Of a stretch of 29,012 nucleotides of DNA, positions 7,664-16,294 are shown one piece after another. Source of the stretch: DASPLX01 sp035627375 (GTDB taxonomy: Bacteria; Pseudomonadota; Gammaproteobacteria; Burkholderiales; Burkholderiaceae_D). The notes under the pieces are model-generated. The model did no database searches, was not told the origin of the DNA, and saw only the letters and a program-made list of their open reading frames with translations. Position numbers and translations under genes: made by a program. Numbering within the stretch: the stretch's first letter is position 1; the number at the start of each line of letters is the position of its first letter. Location of the stretch: the NCBI GenBank assembly GCA_035627375.1, contig DASPLX010000085.1, positions 1-29,012 of the forward strand. The letters are read 5' to 3'.

Positions 7664-9877
7664 ATGCGTCTTCTGCTCTACGTCTTCCTCATCCTCGCCA
7701 GCCTGCCGTCGTTCGCCGAGCGGCTGACGCTCGAGCGCCTGTACGGCGCTCCCGACCTGTCCGGGCCGAGCCCGCGCCGGCTGCAGATCTCGCCGGACGG
7801 CACGCGCGTCGCTTTTCTGCGCGGTCGTGACGGCGATCAATTCCAGCTTGATCTTTGGGAATACGACATCGCCGCAAAGGCCATGCGCCGGCTGGTCGAT
7901 TCCAAGGCGCTGCGGCCGGACGAGCGTCTCTCGGACCAGGAACAGGCTCGGCGCGAGCGCGAGCGGACCGCCGCCTGGCGCGGCATCGTCGACTATCGCT
8001 GGTCGCCCGACGGCAAGCGCCTGCTGGTGCCTTTGGCCGGCGATCTGTTCCTGATCGAGGTCGCGCATCCCGAGCGGGCGCGCAAGATCGCCGGCGGCCA
8101 CGTGATCGATCCGCAGATTTCTCCGATGGGACGCTATGTCTCGTTCGTGCGCGACCAGGATCTGTACGTGGTCGACATCGTCGCCGGTGTCGAACGCCGC
8201 CTGACGCGCGACGGCGGCGGGGCCATCCATAACGCCGAAGCGGAGTTCGTGGCCCAGGAGGAAATGGGGCAGGCCAGCGGCTACTGGTGGGCGCCCGACG
8301 ATTCGGCGATCGCCTTCAAGCGCTTCGACGAATCGCCGGTGCCGGTGGCGCGCCGCTTCGAAGTGCGCGCCGACGGCGCCGAGGTTGTCGAACAGCGCTA
8401 TCCGGGCGCCGGCGATCCCAACGTTCAGGTTTCGCTGGCCGTCGTCGCGCCCGACAGCGGCGTGGTCCGCCAGATCGATCTCGGCGTCGACCGCGACATC
8501 TATCTCGTGCGCGCCGACTGGAGCGCCGACGGCCGCATGCTCGCCTATCAGCGGCAATCGCGCGACCAGAAGCGGCTCGACCTGGTGGCGGTCGATGTCG
8601 CCACCCTGGCGCAACGCACGCTGGTCAGCGAGACGTCTCCGACCTGGGTCAACGTGCTCGGCAAGGCCCATTTCCTGAAACAGCGCCGGGCATTCCTGTG
8701 GGCTTCCGAGCGCAGCGGCCGCAATCATCTCTATCTGTTCGATCTCGACGGCAAGCTGTTGCATCCGGTGTCGGCCGGCGAGTGGGGAGTCGACGAGGTC
8801 CTGGCGATCGACGAGAAGACCGGCCGCGTCCACGTCAGTTCGAATCGCGACGCCATCCATGATCAGCAGGTGTACGCGCTGGCGCTCGACGGCAGCAACG
8901 CCGATCGCCCGGTGCGCATCACCCAGGCCGACGGCTGGCACGAGGCCCGGTTCGCGGAGCACGGCGACGTCTTCGTCGACACCTGGTCCGATCCGGACAC
9001 GCCGCCCCAGGTCAGCCTGCGCCGCGCCGACGGCACGCTTCTGGCCTGGATCGAGCGCAATGAACTGAACGACGCGCATCCGTATGCCCGTTACCTTGAT
9101 GCGCATACCAGGCTCGAATTCGGCCGCCTGCAAGCGGAAGACGGCCAGACGCTGCACTACTCGCTGCGCAAGCCGCCCGGCTTCGATCCGCAACGGCGCT
9201 ATCCGGTGTTCCTGTCGGTGTACGGCGGCCCGGGCGCGCAAACCGTCAAGCGCAAATGGGGCGACCTGTTCGACCAATACATGGCGCAGCAGGGCTTCAT
9301 CGTCTTCAAGCTCGACAATCGCGGTTCCGCGCGGCGCGAACGGCGTTTCACCGATGCCATCCACTTGTCGCTCGGGAAGAACGAAGTGGCGGATCAGCTG
9401 ACCGGCATCGCGTGGCTGGCGCGCCAAAGCTTCGTCGACGGCAAGCGCATCGGCGTGTTCGGCTGGAGCTACGGCGGGTTCATGACCCTGCGCCTGCTGG
9501 CGGCGGCGTCCGACCGCATCGCCGCCGGCGTGGCCGTCGCGCCGGTCACCGATTGGAAACTGTACGACACCCACTACAGCGAGCATTTCCTCGGCCGTCC
9601 GCAAGACAATGCCGAAGCCTACCGCCAAAGCGGCGTCTTCGCGCACCTGGATGGATTGCGTTCGCCGCTGCTGCTGGTGCACGGCATGGCCGACGACAAC
9701 GTGCTGTTCGCGAATACGACCCGCCTGATCGACGAACTGACCGCGCGCGGCATCTTATTCAGCCTGATGGCGTATCCGGGCGAGAAGCACGGCATCTCGA
9801 AACCGAAGGCCAAGATCCACGTGCATCGGACCATCGAGGCATTCATGAAGGAGCGCCTCGGAACGGCGAAGCCCTAA
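7664..9877 (+). CDS. Dipeptidyl peptidase IV-type S9 serine peptidase, exported
   Basis: The 737-residue protein begins with a Sec signal MRLLLYVFLILASLPSFA. A DPP IV N-terminal beta-propeller (about residues 45-480) follows, then an alpha/beta hydrolase domain with the S9 triad: Ser602 in GWSYGG, Asp in HGMADDN (677-678) and His709 in GEKHG. The propeller contains QEEMG with Glu199-Glu200, the pair that in DPP IV binds the free amino terminus of the substrate. This supports removal of X-Pro or X-Ala dipeptides from peptides in the periplasm or outside the cell. The ATG at 7664 has AGGGA upstream. An in-frame upstream extension lies over the terminator and would bury the signal peptide. The gene is monocistronic and convergent with the esterase gene. 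Confidence 0.93.
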   Translation: MRLLLYVFLILASLPSFAERLTLERLYGAPDLSGPSPRRLQISPDGTRVAFLRGRDGDQFQLDLWEYDIAAKAMRRLVDSKALRPDERLSDQEQARRERERTAAWRGIVDYRWSPDGKRLLVPLAGDLFLIEVAHPERARKIAGGHVIDPQISPMGRYVSFVRDQDLYVVDIVAGVERRLTRDGGGAIHNAEAEFVAQEEMGQASGYWWAPDDSAIAFKRFDESPVPVARRFEVRADGAEVVEQRYPGAGDPNVQVSLAVVAPDSGVVRQIDLGVDRDIYLVRADWSADGRMLAYQRQSRDQKRLDLVAVDVATLAQRTLVSETSPTWVNVLGKAHFLKQRRAFLWASERSGRNHLYLFDLDGKLLHPVSAGEWGVDEVLAIDEKTGRVHVSSNRDAIHDQQVYALALDGSNADRPVRITQADGWHEARFAEHGDVFVDTWSDPDTPPQVSLRRADGTLLAWIERNELNDAHPYARYLDAHTRLEFGRLQAEDGQTLHYSLRKPPGFDPQRRYPVFLSVYGGPGAQTVKRKWGDLFDQYMAQQGFIVFKLDNRGSARRERRFTDAIHLSLGKNEVADQLTGIAWLARQSFVDGKRIGVFGWSYGGFMTLRLLAAASDRIAAGVAVAPVTDWKLYDTHYSEHFLGRPQDNAEAYRQSGVFAHLDGLRSPLLLVHGMADDNVLFANTTRLIDELTARGILFSLMAYPGEKHGISKPKAKIHVHRTIEAFMKERLGTAKP

Positions 9878-9878
9878 G

Positions 9879-9906
9879 AAAAAACGCCCCGACGGGGCGT
9901 TTTTTT
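9879..9906. terminator. Bidirectional terminator between peptidase and esterase genes
   Basis: An A-run, CGCCCC (9885-9890), loop GAC, GGGGCG (9894-9899), then seven T. The A-tract and T-tract on either side make it usable from both strands, as expected between two convergent genes whose stops are 50 bases apart. Confidence 0.93.
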
Positions 9907-9927
9907 CGAGCGTCCGGCGGCCGCGCT

Positions 9928-11157
9928 TCAAGGCGCCGGCATGGTCGGGAAGCTGCTGCGCACGAAGTTCGTCACATGATCGGCCAGAAGTTTGTGCGTA
10001 TGCGCGGTCGGATGCAGCGTGTCCCAGAACACGAAGGTGTCCGGGTTCGTGCATTCGGCGCGCGTCGGCCAGATCGAGAGATAGTTCGCGCTCGAATTGG
10101 AGTTGATCGCGAGGCAGGATTGCCAGGTGTTGGTCTTGCCGTATTTGCTCGGATTGTTGAGCAGGTCGTTGAACAGCGTGTTGGCGTCGAACATGCGGAT
10201 CACGAGCGACGGTCCGTAGGCCGCCTGCAATTCGTCGCGCAACTGGACCAGGCGCGCGTTGAACGCGGCCACCTGCGAAGCGACATAGGCATCGTCGCTG
10301 CGCATCTGGAATACGGGGGCGCGCGACACGTCGGGCAGGTTCACCAGCAGGACGTTGCGGGCGCCGGCATTGATCAGCTTGATCAGCGCCTGCCGTTCGG
10401 CGGCGATGATCGAGTCGACCGAACGGTTGTAATTGACCAGATCGTTGCCGCCGATGAGCACCGTGAACAGCGTGTTCTCGGGACGATAGTTGGGCGAACT
10501 CCGCATGTAGGTGATCCACGAATCGACTTGCTGGTTCACGCCGGGAATCACCATGTAGGCATCGGCCGCGGCGCCGGCCACGGCCCAGTTGTACATCGGC
10601 AGGCGCGTGTTGTCGGACAGGTATTCGACCCAGACCTTGTCGTTCGAGAAGCGGCCGAGAAACCAGCTGTTGCGGTTCGGCATCTGCCACTGCGTGCCGT
10701 TGTAGAGGTTCTGATTGTCGGACAGGCTGTCGCCGAAGGCGATGATCTTGTTGATGCGCGCCGGCTGCGATGCGCTGTCGTTGGTCCAGACCGTGTAATT
10801 GAGCGAGAGCGAAGTGTCGGCCGCCGCATGCAGGGCCACGGAGCGATTGATGCCGTAGTTGGCCAGCGTGCTCTGGCATACCGACTTGAGCTTGTCTTGC
10901 GAGACGTCGCTGTAGAACATGTTTTGCCAGCTCAGCAGGCCATCCTTCCACCAGCGGCCGTAGATGCGATAGTAGCCGCCGCTGGCCGGATCGATGCCCC
11001 AGACGTAGTTGGTCTTCGGCTTGGCCGGCGAGGTGTCGACGCGATAGAAGCAGCGCAGGTAGGTGTAGGTGGGATTGCCGAGAGCGTAGGCGGAAGAGGC
11101 GAATGAAGCGGAAATGAAACAGCAAAGGCTCAGCAGCAAAAGCTTGAAGCTTTTCAC
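9928..11157 (-). CDS. Secreted GDSL/SGNH-family lipase/esterase
   Basis: The 409-residue protein has a signal peptide MKSFKLLLLSLCCFISASF, ending near AYA at residue 25. An N-terminal region of ~110 residues with two Cys (36, 94) precedes the catalytic domain. SGNH blocks: FGDSLSDNQN with Ser144, NWAVAGAA with Gly195, IGGND with Asn238, and DTLHPTAH with Asp379 and His382. An N-terminal domain ahead of GDSL resembles secreted phospholipase/lysophospholipase or acyltransferase members (the thermolabile haemolysin/PlaA type), though the substrate cannot be set from sequence. GTG at 11157 is chosen because AGGAGAC lies just upstream and it places the signal peptide at the N-terminus. An exported enzyme next to a secretion operon makes it a plausible type II substrate; that is inference. 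Confidence 0.92.
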   Translation of the reverse strand: MKSFKLLLLSLCCFISASFASSAYALGNPTYTYLRCFYRVDTSPAKPKTNYVWGIDPASGGYYRIYGRWWKDGLLSWQNMFYSDVSQDKLKSVCQSTLANYGINRSVALHAAADTSLSLNYTVWTNDSASQPARINKIIAFGDSLSDNQNLYNGTQWQMPNRNSWFLGRFSNDKVWVEYLSDNTRLPMYNWAVAGAAADAYMVIPGVNQQVDSWITYMRSSPNYRPENTLFTVLIGGNDLVNYNRSVDSIIAAERQALIKLINAGARNVLLVNLPDVSRAPVFQMRSDDAYVASQVAAFNARLVQLRDELQAAYGPSLVIRMFDANTLFNDLLNNPSKYGKTNTWQSCLAINSNSSANYLSIWPTRAECTNPDTFVFWDTLHPTAHTHKLLADHVTNFVRSSFPTMPAP

Positions 11158-11343
11158 GTTTTGTCTCCTAGATTGTCGTTGTGGTCCGCGTTGCGGAAAC
11201 CTCTTGCAGCGAGCCGAACCGAATCCGGCTTGACCGGCTACGTGCAACGCGCGAGGTGCGCCGCCGCGTCTTCTATGGGCGCGTACGGCCAGCTCATTCT
11301 AGGGAAACGGGATCGTGAAAGCTTGCACTAAATTGAGGCGAAT

Positions 11344-11359
11344 TAGAGCGGGAGCTCTA
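11344..11359. other. Small inverted repeat downstream of the secretion operon
   Basis: TAGAGC (11344-11349), loop GGGA, GCTCTA (11354-11359). It sits in the 235-base gap between the last pseudopilin gene and the esterase start. It could be a weak transcript end for the operon, but no T-run follows on the minus strand. The rest of the gap shows only a possible -10 for the esterase (TAGAAT on the minus strand, 11296-11301) without a convincing -35. Confidence 0.3.
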
Positions 11360-11392
11360 GTTTCGGACCTGGGCGGATTCGGTGATTTCCGG

Positions 11393-11866
11393 TCACCGTT
11401 TTGCGTGGACCGCCTCGATCGCGAACAGCCAGTCGCGGTAGAGCGCCTTTCCCTCGAACTCGTGAAACGGCGGAGCGAAATTGCCGATCTTGATCGGTCT
11501 CCCTTCGCACAGGCTGTAGAAGCCTACGATCCCGGAGCCGTCCGCCGCGCGGACCATGCCCCATTCCTCTTTGCCGGTCAGCGGATCGGGATATATATGG
11601 CGCAGATGGCGGCGGACACCCGGATAGCGGGGATCCCTGAGCAAGTCCTCGAGCGAATTCGGATAACGCTTCTGGCCGGCCGGCGTCGCCGTCGCATAGC
11701 TGATCAGGGCATTGCGGAATTCCTCGCCGATCGCGAGCAATTCGTCCTCAGCCGCGCGGCGCTGCAGCACGGCGCCGACCTGCAACGTGGCCGCGGCGGA
11801 GACCCCGATCACGGCGATCAGGATCAGCAAGCCGAGATAGGTGAAGCCGCGCTGACCGGTGTTCAT
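11393..11866 (-). CDS. Type II secretion-like minor pseudopilin lacking Glu5
   Basis: A 157-residue protein has a short positive leader (MNTGQRG) and then FTYLGLLILIAVIGVSAAATL, a class III prepilin-type signal helix cut after Gly. The usual Glu at mature position 5 is replaced by Gly. The globular part (TPAGQKRYPNSLEDLLRDPR, YPDPLTGKEEWG, GIVGFYSLCEGRPIKI) resembles the pseudopilin-like proteins found with this operon type in Burkholderiales. It is the last gene of the operon and overlaps the preceding pseudopilin by four bases (ATGA). It probably belongs to the tip complex of the pseudopilus. Cleavage would need a prepilin peptidase encoded elsewhere, as none is in this window. Confidence 0.85.
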   Translation of the reverse strand: MNTGQRGFTYLGLLILIAVIGVSAAATLQVGAVLQRRAAEDELLAIGEEFRNALISYATATPAGQKRYPNSLEDLLRDPRYPGVRRHLRHIYPDPLTGKEEWGMVRAADGSGIVGFYSLCEGRPIKIGNFAPPFHEFEGKALYRDWLFAIEAVHAKR

Positions 11867-12261
11867 AGTTCCGAAAACGGCCGGCCGTCGCGCGCTCTGC
11901 CGGAAGCGCCGCTCTTGATGTCGTAGATGCCGCCCTTGTCGGCGTTCTCGGGCGGCATCAGGATCCAGGTGCCGGAGCTCTCGGTGATCGGGTCGAATGG
12001 CAATGCCCGCAGGTACTTGCGTTCGACCAATTCCGAGAGCGACTCCGGATAACGTCCCGTGTCGGCGTAGAACTTGTCGATCGTTTCGCGCGTCGTGCGC
12101 AGGTTCTCGGCGAGCACGGTTTCCTTGCTGGCGTCGATGCTTTGGAAATAGCGCGGCGCGGCAAGGGTCAACAGCAAAGCGACGATCGCCAGCACGATCA
12201 GCAATTCGATCAGTGTGAAGCCGCGCCGTTTCGCTCCGCGGACGTCGGTCCGAATGGTCAT
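11863..12261 (-). CDS. Type II secretion pseudopilin, GspG-like
   Basis: The 132-residue protein has a leader MTIRTDVRGAKRRG and the canonical FTLIELLIVLAIVALLLTLA helix with Glu5 intact. A GspG-like body follows: ENLRTTRETIDKFYADTGRYPESLSELVERKYL. The C-terminus contains DPITESSGTWI and GIYDIKSG, which fits the calcium-loop region of GspG-type folds. It is shorter than the GspG at the operon head, so probably an additional minor pseudopilin. It follows the upstream pseudopilin gene after seven bases and overlaps the next gene by four. Confidence 0.88.
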   Translation of the reverse strand: MTIRTDVRGAKRRGFTLIELLIVLAIVALLLTLAAPRYFQSIDASKETVLAENLRTTRETIDKFYADTGRYPESLSELVERKYLRALPFDPITESSGTWILMPPENADKGGIYDIKSGASGRARDGRPFSEL

Positions 12262-12268
12262 GGTTGCC

Positions 12269-12784
12269 TCACCATTTACGATATGGCACGCCGTTCAAGC
12301 CGACCTTGGCCGACAGCGAATACACATCGTATACATCGTCTCCCTCCTGCGGATCGGCCGCCTCGCTGGCATAGCTGCGCTTGCCCCAGGATTGCGCTTC
12401 GGGAATGCCGGTATCGGGATGCAGCGGATCGCGCGGAACGCGGCGCAGGAAATAGATCTTGCCGCGCTTCGGATCGCGCTGATCCGGAACGCCTTCGACC
12501 AGGATATCGAGATCCTTCGGATAGCCGGTCGTGCCGAGCGGCTTCGGGATGCGGCCTTCGTCGGCGGCGCGCTTGTAAGCGTCGATGGCGCCGCGGATCT
12601 CGCGCAACGCGCGCCGCAACTCCTGTTCCTGGCTGCGCTGCACCGAGACCTGGGCGACCGGAATCGCGATGCTCGCCAGGACGCCGAGAATCGCCAGCGT
12701 GATCAGCAGTTCGATCAAGGTGAACCCGGAGCGCCGATTCCGTGCGGCCGGGAGGAGCAAGGACTCGATACGCATGGCCGGCAT
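12269..12784 (-). CDS. Type II secretion pseudopilin
   Basis: A 171-residue protein has a longer leader (MPAMRIESLLLPAARNRRSG) before FTLIELLITLAILGVLASIAIPV, with Glu5 present. After the helix come the coiled segment RSQEQELRRALREIRGAID and a YPKDLDILVEG motif with a DPLHPDTG loop, similar to GspG/GspH-type minor pseudopilins. The start is set at 12784 because its ATG overlaps the secretin stop as TAATG, which suggests coupled translation. An in-frame ATG at 12775 is the alternative; neither has a strong ribosome site. It probably forms part of the periplasmic pseudopilus that pushes substrates through the secretin. Confidence 0.87.
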   Translation of the reverse strand: MPAMRIESLLLPAARNRRSGFTLIELLITLAILGVLASIAIPVAQVSVQRSQEQELRRALREIRGAIDAYKRAADEGRIPKPLGTTGYPKDLDILVEGVPDQRDPKRGKIYFLRRVPRDPLHPDTGIPEAQSWGKRSYASEAADPQEGDDVYDVYSLSAKVGLNGVPYRKW

Positions 12785-15156
12785 TATTGCTGGATACGTA
12801 CGATGTGCGGAGACGGCACAGCCGCAGTGAGAGGCTTGCCGCCGGCGCCGCCCGGCGCGATCGACACGACTTGTATGCGCGCCGCATCGGCGGCAGCCAG
12901 CGCGCGGAACGTGAGCGTGGCGAAGGTGCCCGGCGCCGCCGTCGCCTCGGCGCCGGAACGCACACCCGTCATGACGACCTGGCCATGGGGTTCGACCCGG
13001 CTGTTGAAACGGGTTTGCGCGCCGCCTTGCTTCAGGAAATCGCCCTCGGCGATGCCGATGATCTGCAAAAGCTTGTTGTCGAACCCGATCGTCACCGGCA
13101 AGTTCGAGATTGGCTGTTCCGGCTTCAATGCCAGCTGCACGGTGAAGGTTTCGCCCGATTTGACTTGCGCCGGGCCTTGCCATTGCCAGCCGAGACCGAC
13201 GGCCGGCCGATTCTGGCTCGCCGTAACGTCGCTCGCTTGAACGACATTGTTCGCGCCGCCGGTACCGGGGGGCGCCGTCGGCGACGGTGGAGCGGAGTTC
13301 GGACTCGGCGCTGCGCCCCGCTCGGCGGACGCGACGGTTGCCGCATTGGCCGCGGCGACCGGCAGCGGACCGGCGACAGCATCGGGGCGCAGGCGGAAGC
13401 TGCTGTCGGTGCCGGCCCTGAATTCGGACAAGGCCGCATCCGGTCGCTGGATGTTGCGAATCAGGCGCGGCGTGATCGACAGCACGATCTCGGTCTTCTG
13501 ACTGTCGTCGTTGGTGCTGCCGAACAAGCGGCCCACGATCGGGATTTCTCCGAAGCCGGGTACCTTGTTGGCGGTGCTGCGGTCCTCGTCGTTGATCAAT
13601 CCCGCCAGCACCTGGTTCTCGCCATCCTTCAGGCGCAACACGGTGCTCGCGTTGCGCGTGCCGATCTGATAGGCGACCGAGCCGGATTTGGTTTCCAGCC
13701 GGCTCACGATATTGCTGACCTCGAGCGCGACCTTGATCGCCACTTCGCCATCGGCGTAGATCGTCGGCTCGACATCGAGCTTCAAACCGACGTCGACGTA
13801 GTTGACCGATTCCGAGACGAAGCCGGTCGAAGTCGAGGTGGTGGTGATGTTCGGCACGCGCTCGCCGATCAGGATCTTCGCCTTTTCATGGTTGCGCGCC
13901 CGGATGCGCGGATTGGCGAGAATGTTGGCATCGGTATCCTGTTTCTTCGCATTGACCACGAGCGGCGATACGCCGACGCCGACATTCCTGCTGCCGAAGC
14001 CGGCGTTCAGGTCGCGCAGCGTCAGCCCGACCTTCGAATCGGAAGCCAGCGGCGTGAGGGTAACGTTCTCGGGCCAACGGATGCCCAGGTCGAGCAGCCG
14101 GGTACGCTTCACCTCCAGGATCTCGACTTCCAGCATCACTTCGGGCTCGGCGACGTCGTGCAGGGCGACCAGCTTTTCCGCAAGACGGATCGCCTCGGGG
14201 CTGTCGCGCACGATCAACATGTTCAGCTTTTCGTCGACGACCACGTCGCGGCTCTTGACGATGGTCTTGAGCGTTGCGGCGACCGTCTTCGCTTCCGCGT
14301 TGGACAGGAAGAAGGTCTTGACCACCATTTCCTGGTAATCCTTGAGCTTGGCCGCCGTGTTCGGATAAATCAGGATGGTGTTGCCGTCCAGGACCTGCTG
14401 TTCGAGCTGATTGGTGAGCAGCACGAAATGCACGGCGGAGGCGACCGTACTGTTCCGCAGGAAGATCGAGGTCTTCTGGTCGGTCTTGACGTCTTTGTCG
14501 AACAGGAAGTTCAGCCCCGAGGTGCGGGCGATGACCTCGAACACCTGCTTCAAGGCGACGTCCTTGAATTCGATCGTGATCGGCTTCCTGTAGGCGGCCG
14601 ACAATGCCGATTCCTGCGGCGCGGCCGCCGTCCGCTCCGCGATCGCGCGCTTCAAGGCCAGCGCCGCGGCGTGGCGCGGATTCTCGGCGAGAATCGCGCG
14701 CAGCTTCAGTTGCGCGAGATCGGCATCCTTCTTGTCCAGCGCGGCTTGCGCTTCGCTCAACAGCTTGGCATGCCGCGGTTCGGCGTCGACGGTTTCCACG
14801 CCGGCCCGGGCGCGGTCATTGTTCGGATCGACGACCAGCGCGCGCTGGTACAGCTTCTTCGCTTCGGCCGATTTACCCGCCGCAAGGAAGCGGTCCGCCT
14901 GCTCCAGGAAACCCGCCAGCGCATGGTCGCGAGTCTGCAGATAGGTCTTGCGGTATTCGACGTTGCGCGGATCCTGCCCGGCCGCCTCGTGCAGCCTGGC
15001 CAGGCCGTCCTCGATCTTTCCTTGACCGACCAAGGTCTTGCCGTCCCAGTAAGCCATCTGCGCGGCACAGCCGGCCAGCATGCCGGCCGCAAACAGGGAC
15101 AGGACGACGGTTCTCACGCCTGCGGACAGGCGCATAAAAGGGGAGCGGTTTCGCAT
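12784..15156 (-). CDS. gspD: Secretin GspD-like lipoprotein with TPR and cohesin domains
   Basis: This is the outer-membrane channel of the secretion system, 790 residues. The signal ends in lipobox LAGC with Cys30. Two or three TPR-like helical repeats follow (about 40-175). Next come a secretin/TonB short N-terminal domain (IEFKDVALKQVFEVIA, ~192-245), an N1-type domain (~270-335) and the secretin barrel (~340-565) with VPGFGEIPIVGRLFG. A Pro/Ala-rich linker leads to a C-terminal cohesin-type domain (~655-790), where canonical GspD has an S-domain for a pilotin. Self-lipidation may replace the pilotin, while the cohesin domain could bind surface or substrate proteins (inference). It overlaps its neighbours by one base at each end (TGATG and TAATG). 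Confidence 0.93.
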   Translation of the reverse strand: MRNRSPFMRLSAGVRTVVLSLFAAGMLAGCAAQMAYWDGKTLVGQGKIEDGLARLHEAAGQDPRNVEYRKTYLQTRDHALAGFLEQADRFLAAGKSAEAKKLYQRALVVDPNNDRARAGVETVDAEPRHAKLLSEAQAALDKKDADLAQLKLRAILAENPRHAAALALKRAIAERTAAAPQESALSAAYRKPITIEFKDVALKQVFEVIARTSGLNFLFDKDVKTDQKTSIFLRNSTVASAVHFVLLTNQLEQQVLDGNTILIYPNTAAKLKDYQEMVVKTFFLSNAEAKTVAATLKTIVKSRDVVVDEKLNMLIVRDSPEAIRLAEKLVALHDVAEPEVMLEVEILEVKRTRLLDLGIRWPENVTLTPLASDSKVGLTLRDLNAGFGSRNVGVGVSPLVVNAKKQDTDANILANPRIRARNHEKAKILIGERVPNITTTSTSTGFVSESVNYVDVGLKLDVEPTIYADGEVAIKVALEVSNIVSRLETKSGSVAYQIGTRNASTVLRLKDGENQVLAGLINDEDRSTANKVPGFGEIPIVGRLFGSTNDDSQKTEIVLSITPRLIRNIQRPDAALSEFRAGTDSSFRLRPDAVAGPLPVAAANAATVASAERGAAPSPNSAPPSPTAPPGTGGANNVVQASDVTASQNRPAVGLGWQWQGPAQVKSGETFTVQLALKPEQPISNLPVTIGFDNKLLQIIGIAEGDFLKQGGAQTRFNSRVEPHGQVVMTGVRSGAEATAAPGTFATLTFRALAAADAARIQVVSIAPGGAGGKPLTAAVPSPHIVRIQQ

Positions 15157-15692
15157 CAGTCGGCTCCTCCGATGGTGAGCGTTTGCATCTGGTTCAACGG
15201 CATATAGGTGATGGACAAGGTCGGTGGCTTGATCGATTCGACGCGATACGTGCCGTCGACGACGCTTTGTTCGCGCAGGATGTAGGTCTGGTCGCCGCGC
15301 GCCAGGTAGACCTCCCAGGCGCCGCCCTCGATCTTCTTGCCGAGATAGGTGAACGGCAGCGGCGGGGCTGTCGGCGGCGGCGGCGGCGCCGGCTTGGGCG
15401 GCGGCGGCGGCGGTGTCCAGCTCTGGTTGGAGAACAAGGCGCCGGCATCCGCCGCAGCGCGCGCGCCGCCGATCAGTTCTTCGCGCGAGCGCAGGACGAG
15501 AATGTCGACGGCCGGCGCCGTCCTGGCGGATGCGGGGGACGCCGCGCGGGGAGATTGCGCCGGCTTTTCCGCCAAGCCGGGCGCGCGCACGAGCGGTTCG
15601 GCGATACCGCCCGCCGGTGTCTTATCGCCGAAGAAGGCCGGCCAGCCGGCGGCGACGAGGCCGGCCGCGAGCAACAGATGGCGCGGTTTCAT
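15156..15692 (-). CDS. PilP/GspC-like periplasmic linker protein
   Basis: The 178-residue protein has one N-terminal membrane segment (HLLLAAGLVAAGWPAFF) and a long Pro/Ala-rich periplasmic linker with runs such as PPPPPPKPAPPPPP. A compact C-terminal domain follows: FTYLGKKIEGGAWEVYLARG, then ILREQSVVDGTYRVESI and a final LTIGG. This is the layout of PilP or the homology region of GspC, which connect inner-membrane complex and secretin. Position between the PilO-like and secretin genes supports that role. No lipobox is seen, unlike PilP itself. The start ATG at 15692 overlaps the PilO-like stop as ATGA. Confidence 0.75.
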   Translation of the reverse strand: MKPRHLLLAAGLVAAGWPAFFGDKTPAGGIAEPLVRAPGLAEKPAQSPRAASPASARTAPAVDILVLRSREELIGGARAAADAGALFSNQSWTPPPPPPKPAPPPPPTAPPLPFTYLGKKIEGGAWEVYLARGDQTYILREQSVVDGTYRVESIKPPTLSITYMPLNQMQTLTIGGAD

Positions 15693-16294
15693 TCCATCGC
15701 TCCCGCGTTGCGGGCGCGCGCCGATTCGTCCGGTTCCGCCAGATACAGCGTGAAGCGCAACCGGGCCTCCACCTGATTGCCGGCGATCGCCTCGCGCTTG
15801 AACTGCGCCTGGTCGAGCGATGCGAAGGGAATCGCCAGCAGCGCCTGTTCGCAGAATCGGCGGACGGCGGCATAGCTGCCCTTGATGGGGAGCGCTATCT
15901 GATAGGTATGGAATCCGCCGTTTTTGTCGAACGCGTGCTTGTACTCGGCGCTGTCGAGAGTGAGGCCGGTCTTCGCGGCGGCCGCGAACAGCGTCTTGAT
16001 CTGCTGTTCGGCGTAGCGGTGCTCGCCGAGCGCGGCATAGAAGCCACGGAGGCGTTCTTCGTTGGCGGACACCGGAGGCGGCGCATCCGTCCGCGTGGCC
16101 GCCGCCGCGGCTTGGCGGACATCGGCGAGCGTGCGGCGCTGCGCTTCCACTTCGCTCCTGGCGCGCGGTATCCAGGCTAGCCAGGCCGCGAGCACGAGTG
16201 CGGCGAGCAGGCAGGCCGCTGCATTGCCCCAGCCGAAGCGCCGCAACGCGAGATGCGCGCGCAAGACGAATGATCGGAAAGGGACTGCGGTCAT
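15689..16294 (-). CDS. PilO/GspM-like inner-membrane assembly protein
   Basis: A 201-residue bitopic protein: short cytoplasmic start, a hydrophobic helix (GNAAACLLAALVLAAWLAWI, residues ~22-41), then a coiled segment RSEVEAQRRTLADVRQAA. The periplasmic ferredoxin-like domain includes FAAAAKTGLTLDSAEYKH and FHTYQIALPIKGSYAAVRRF. This matches PilO in pattern (IALPIKGSY and the L-S-x-D strand are usual). It would pair with the PilN-like protein. The ATG at 16294 overlaps the PilN-like stop by four bases. A Met five codons upstream is less likely. Confidence 0.82.
   Translation of the reverse strand: MTAVPFRSFVLRAHLALRRFGWGNAAACLLAALVLAAWLAWIPRARSEVEAQRRTLADVRQAAAAATRTDAPPPVSANEERLRGFYAALGEHRYAEQQIKTLFAAAAKTGLTLDSAEYKHAFDKNGGFHTYQIALPIKGSYAAVRRFCEQALLAIPFASLDQAQFKREAIAGNQVEARLRFTLYLAEPDESARARNAGAME

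Noticed and set aside
7547..9682. A 711-codon open frame antisense to the DPP IV gene
   Set aside because: The sense frame has an intact catalytic triad and signal peptide; the antisense product has low-complexity composition only.
12742..15207. An 821-codon open frame antisense to the secretin gene
   Set aside because: Composition artefact of high GC; the sense strand encodes a complete secretin in a tightly overlapped operon.
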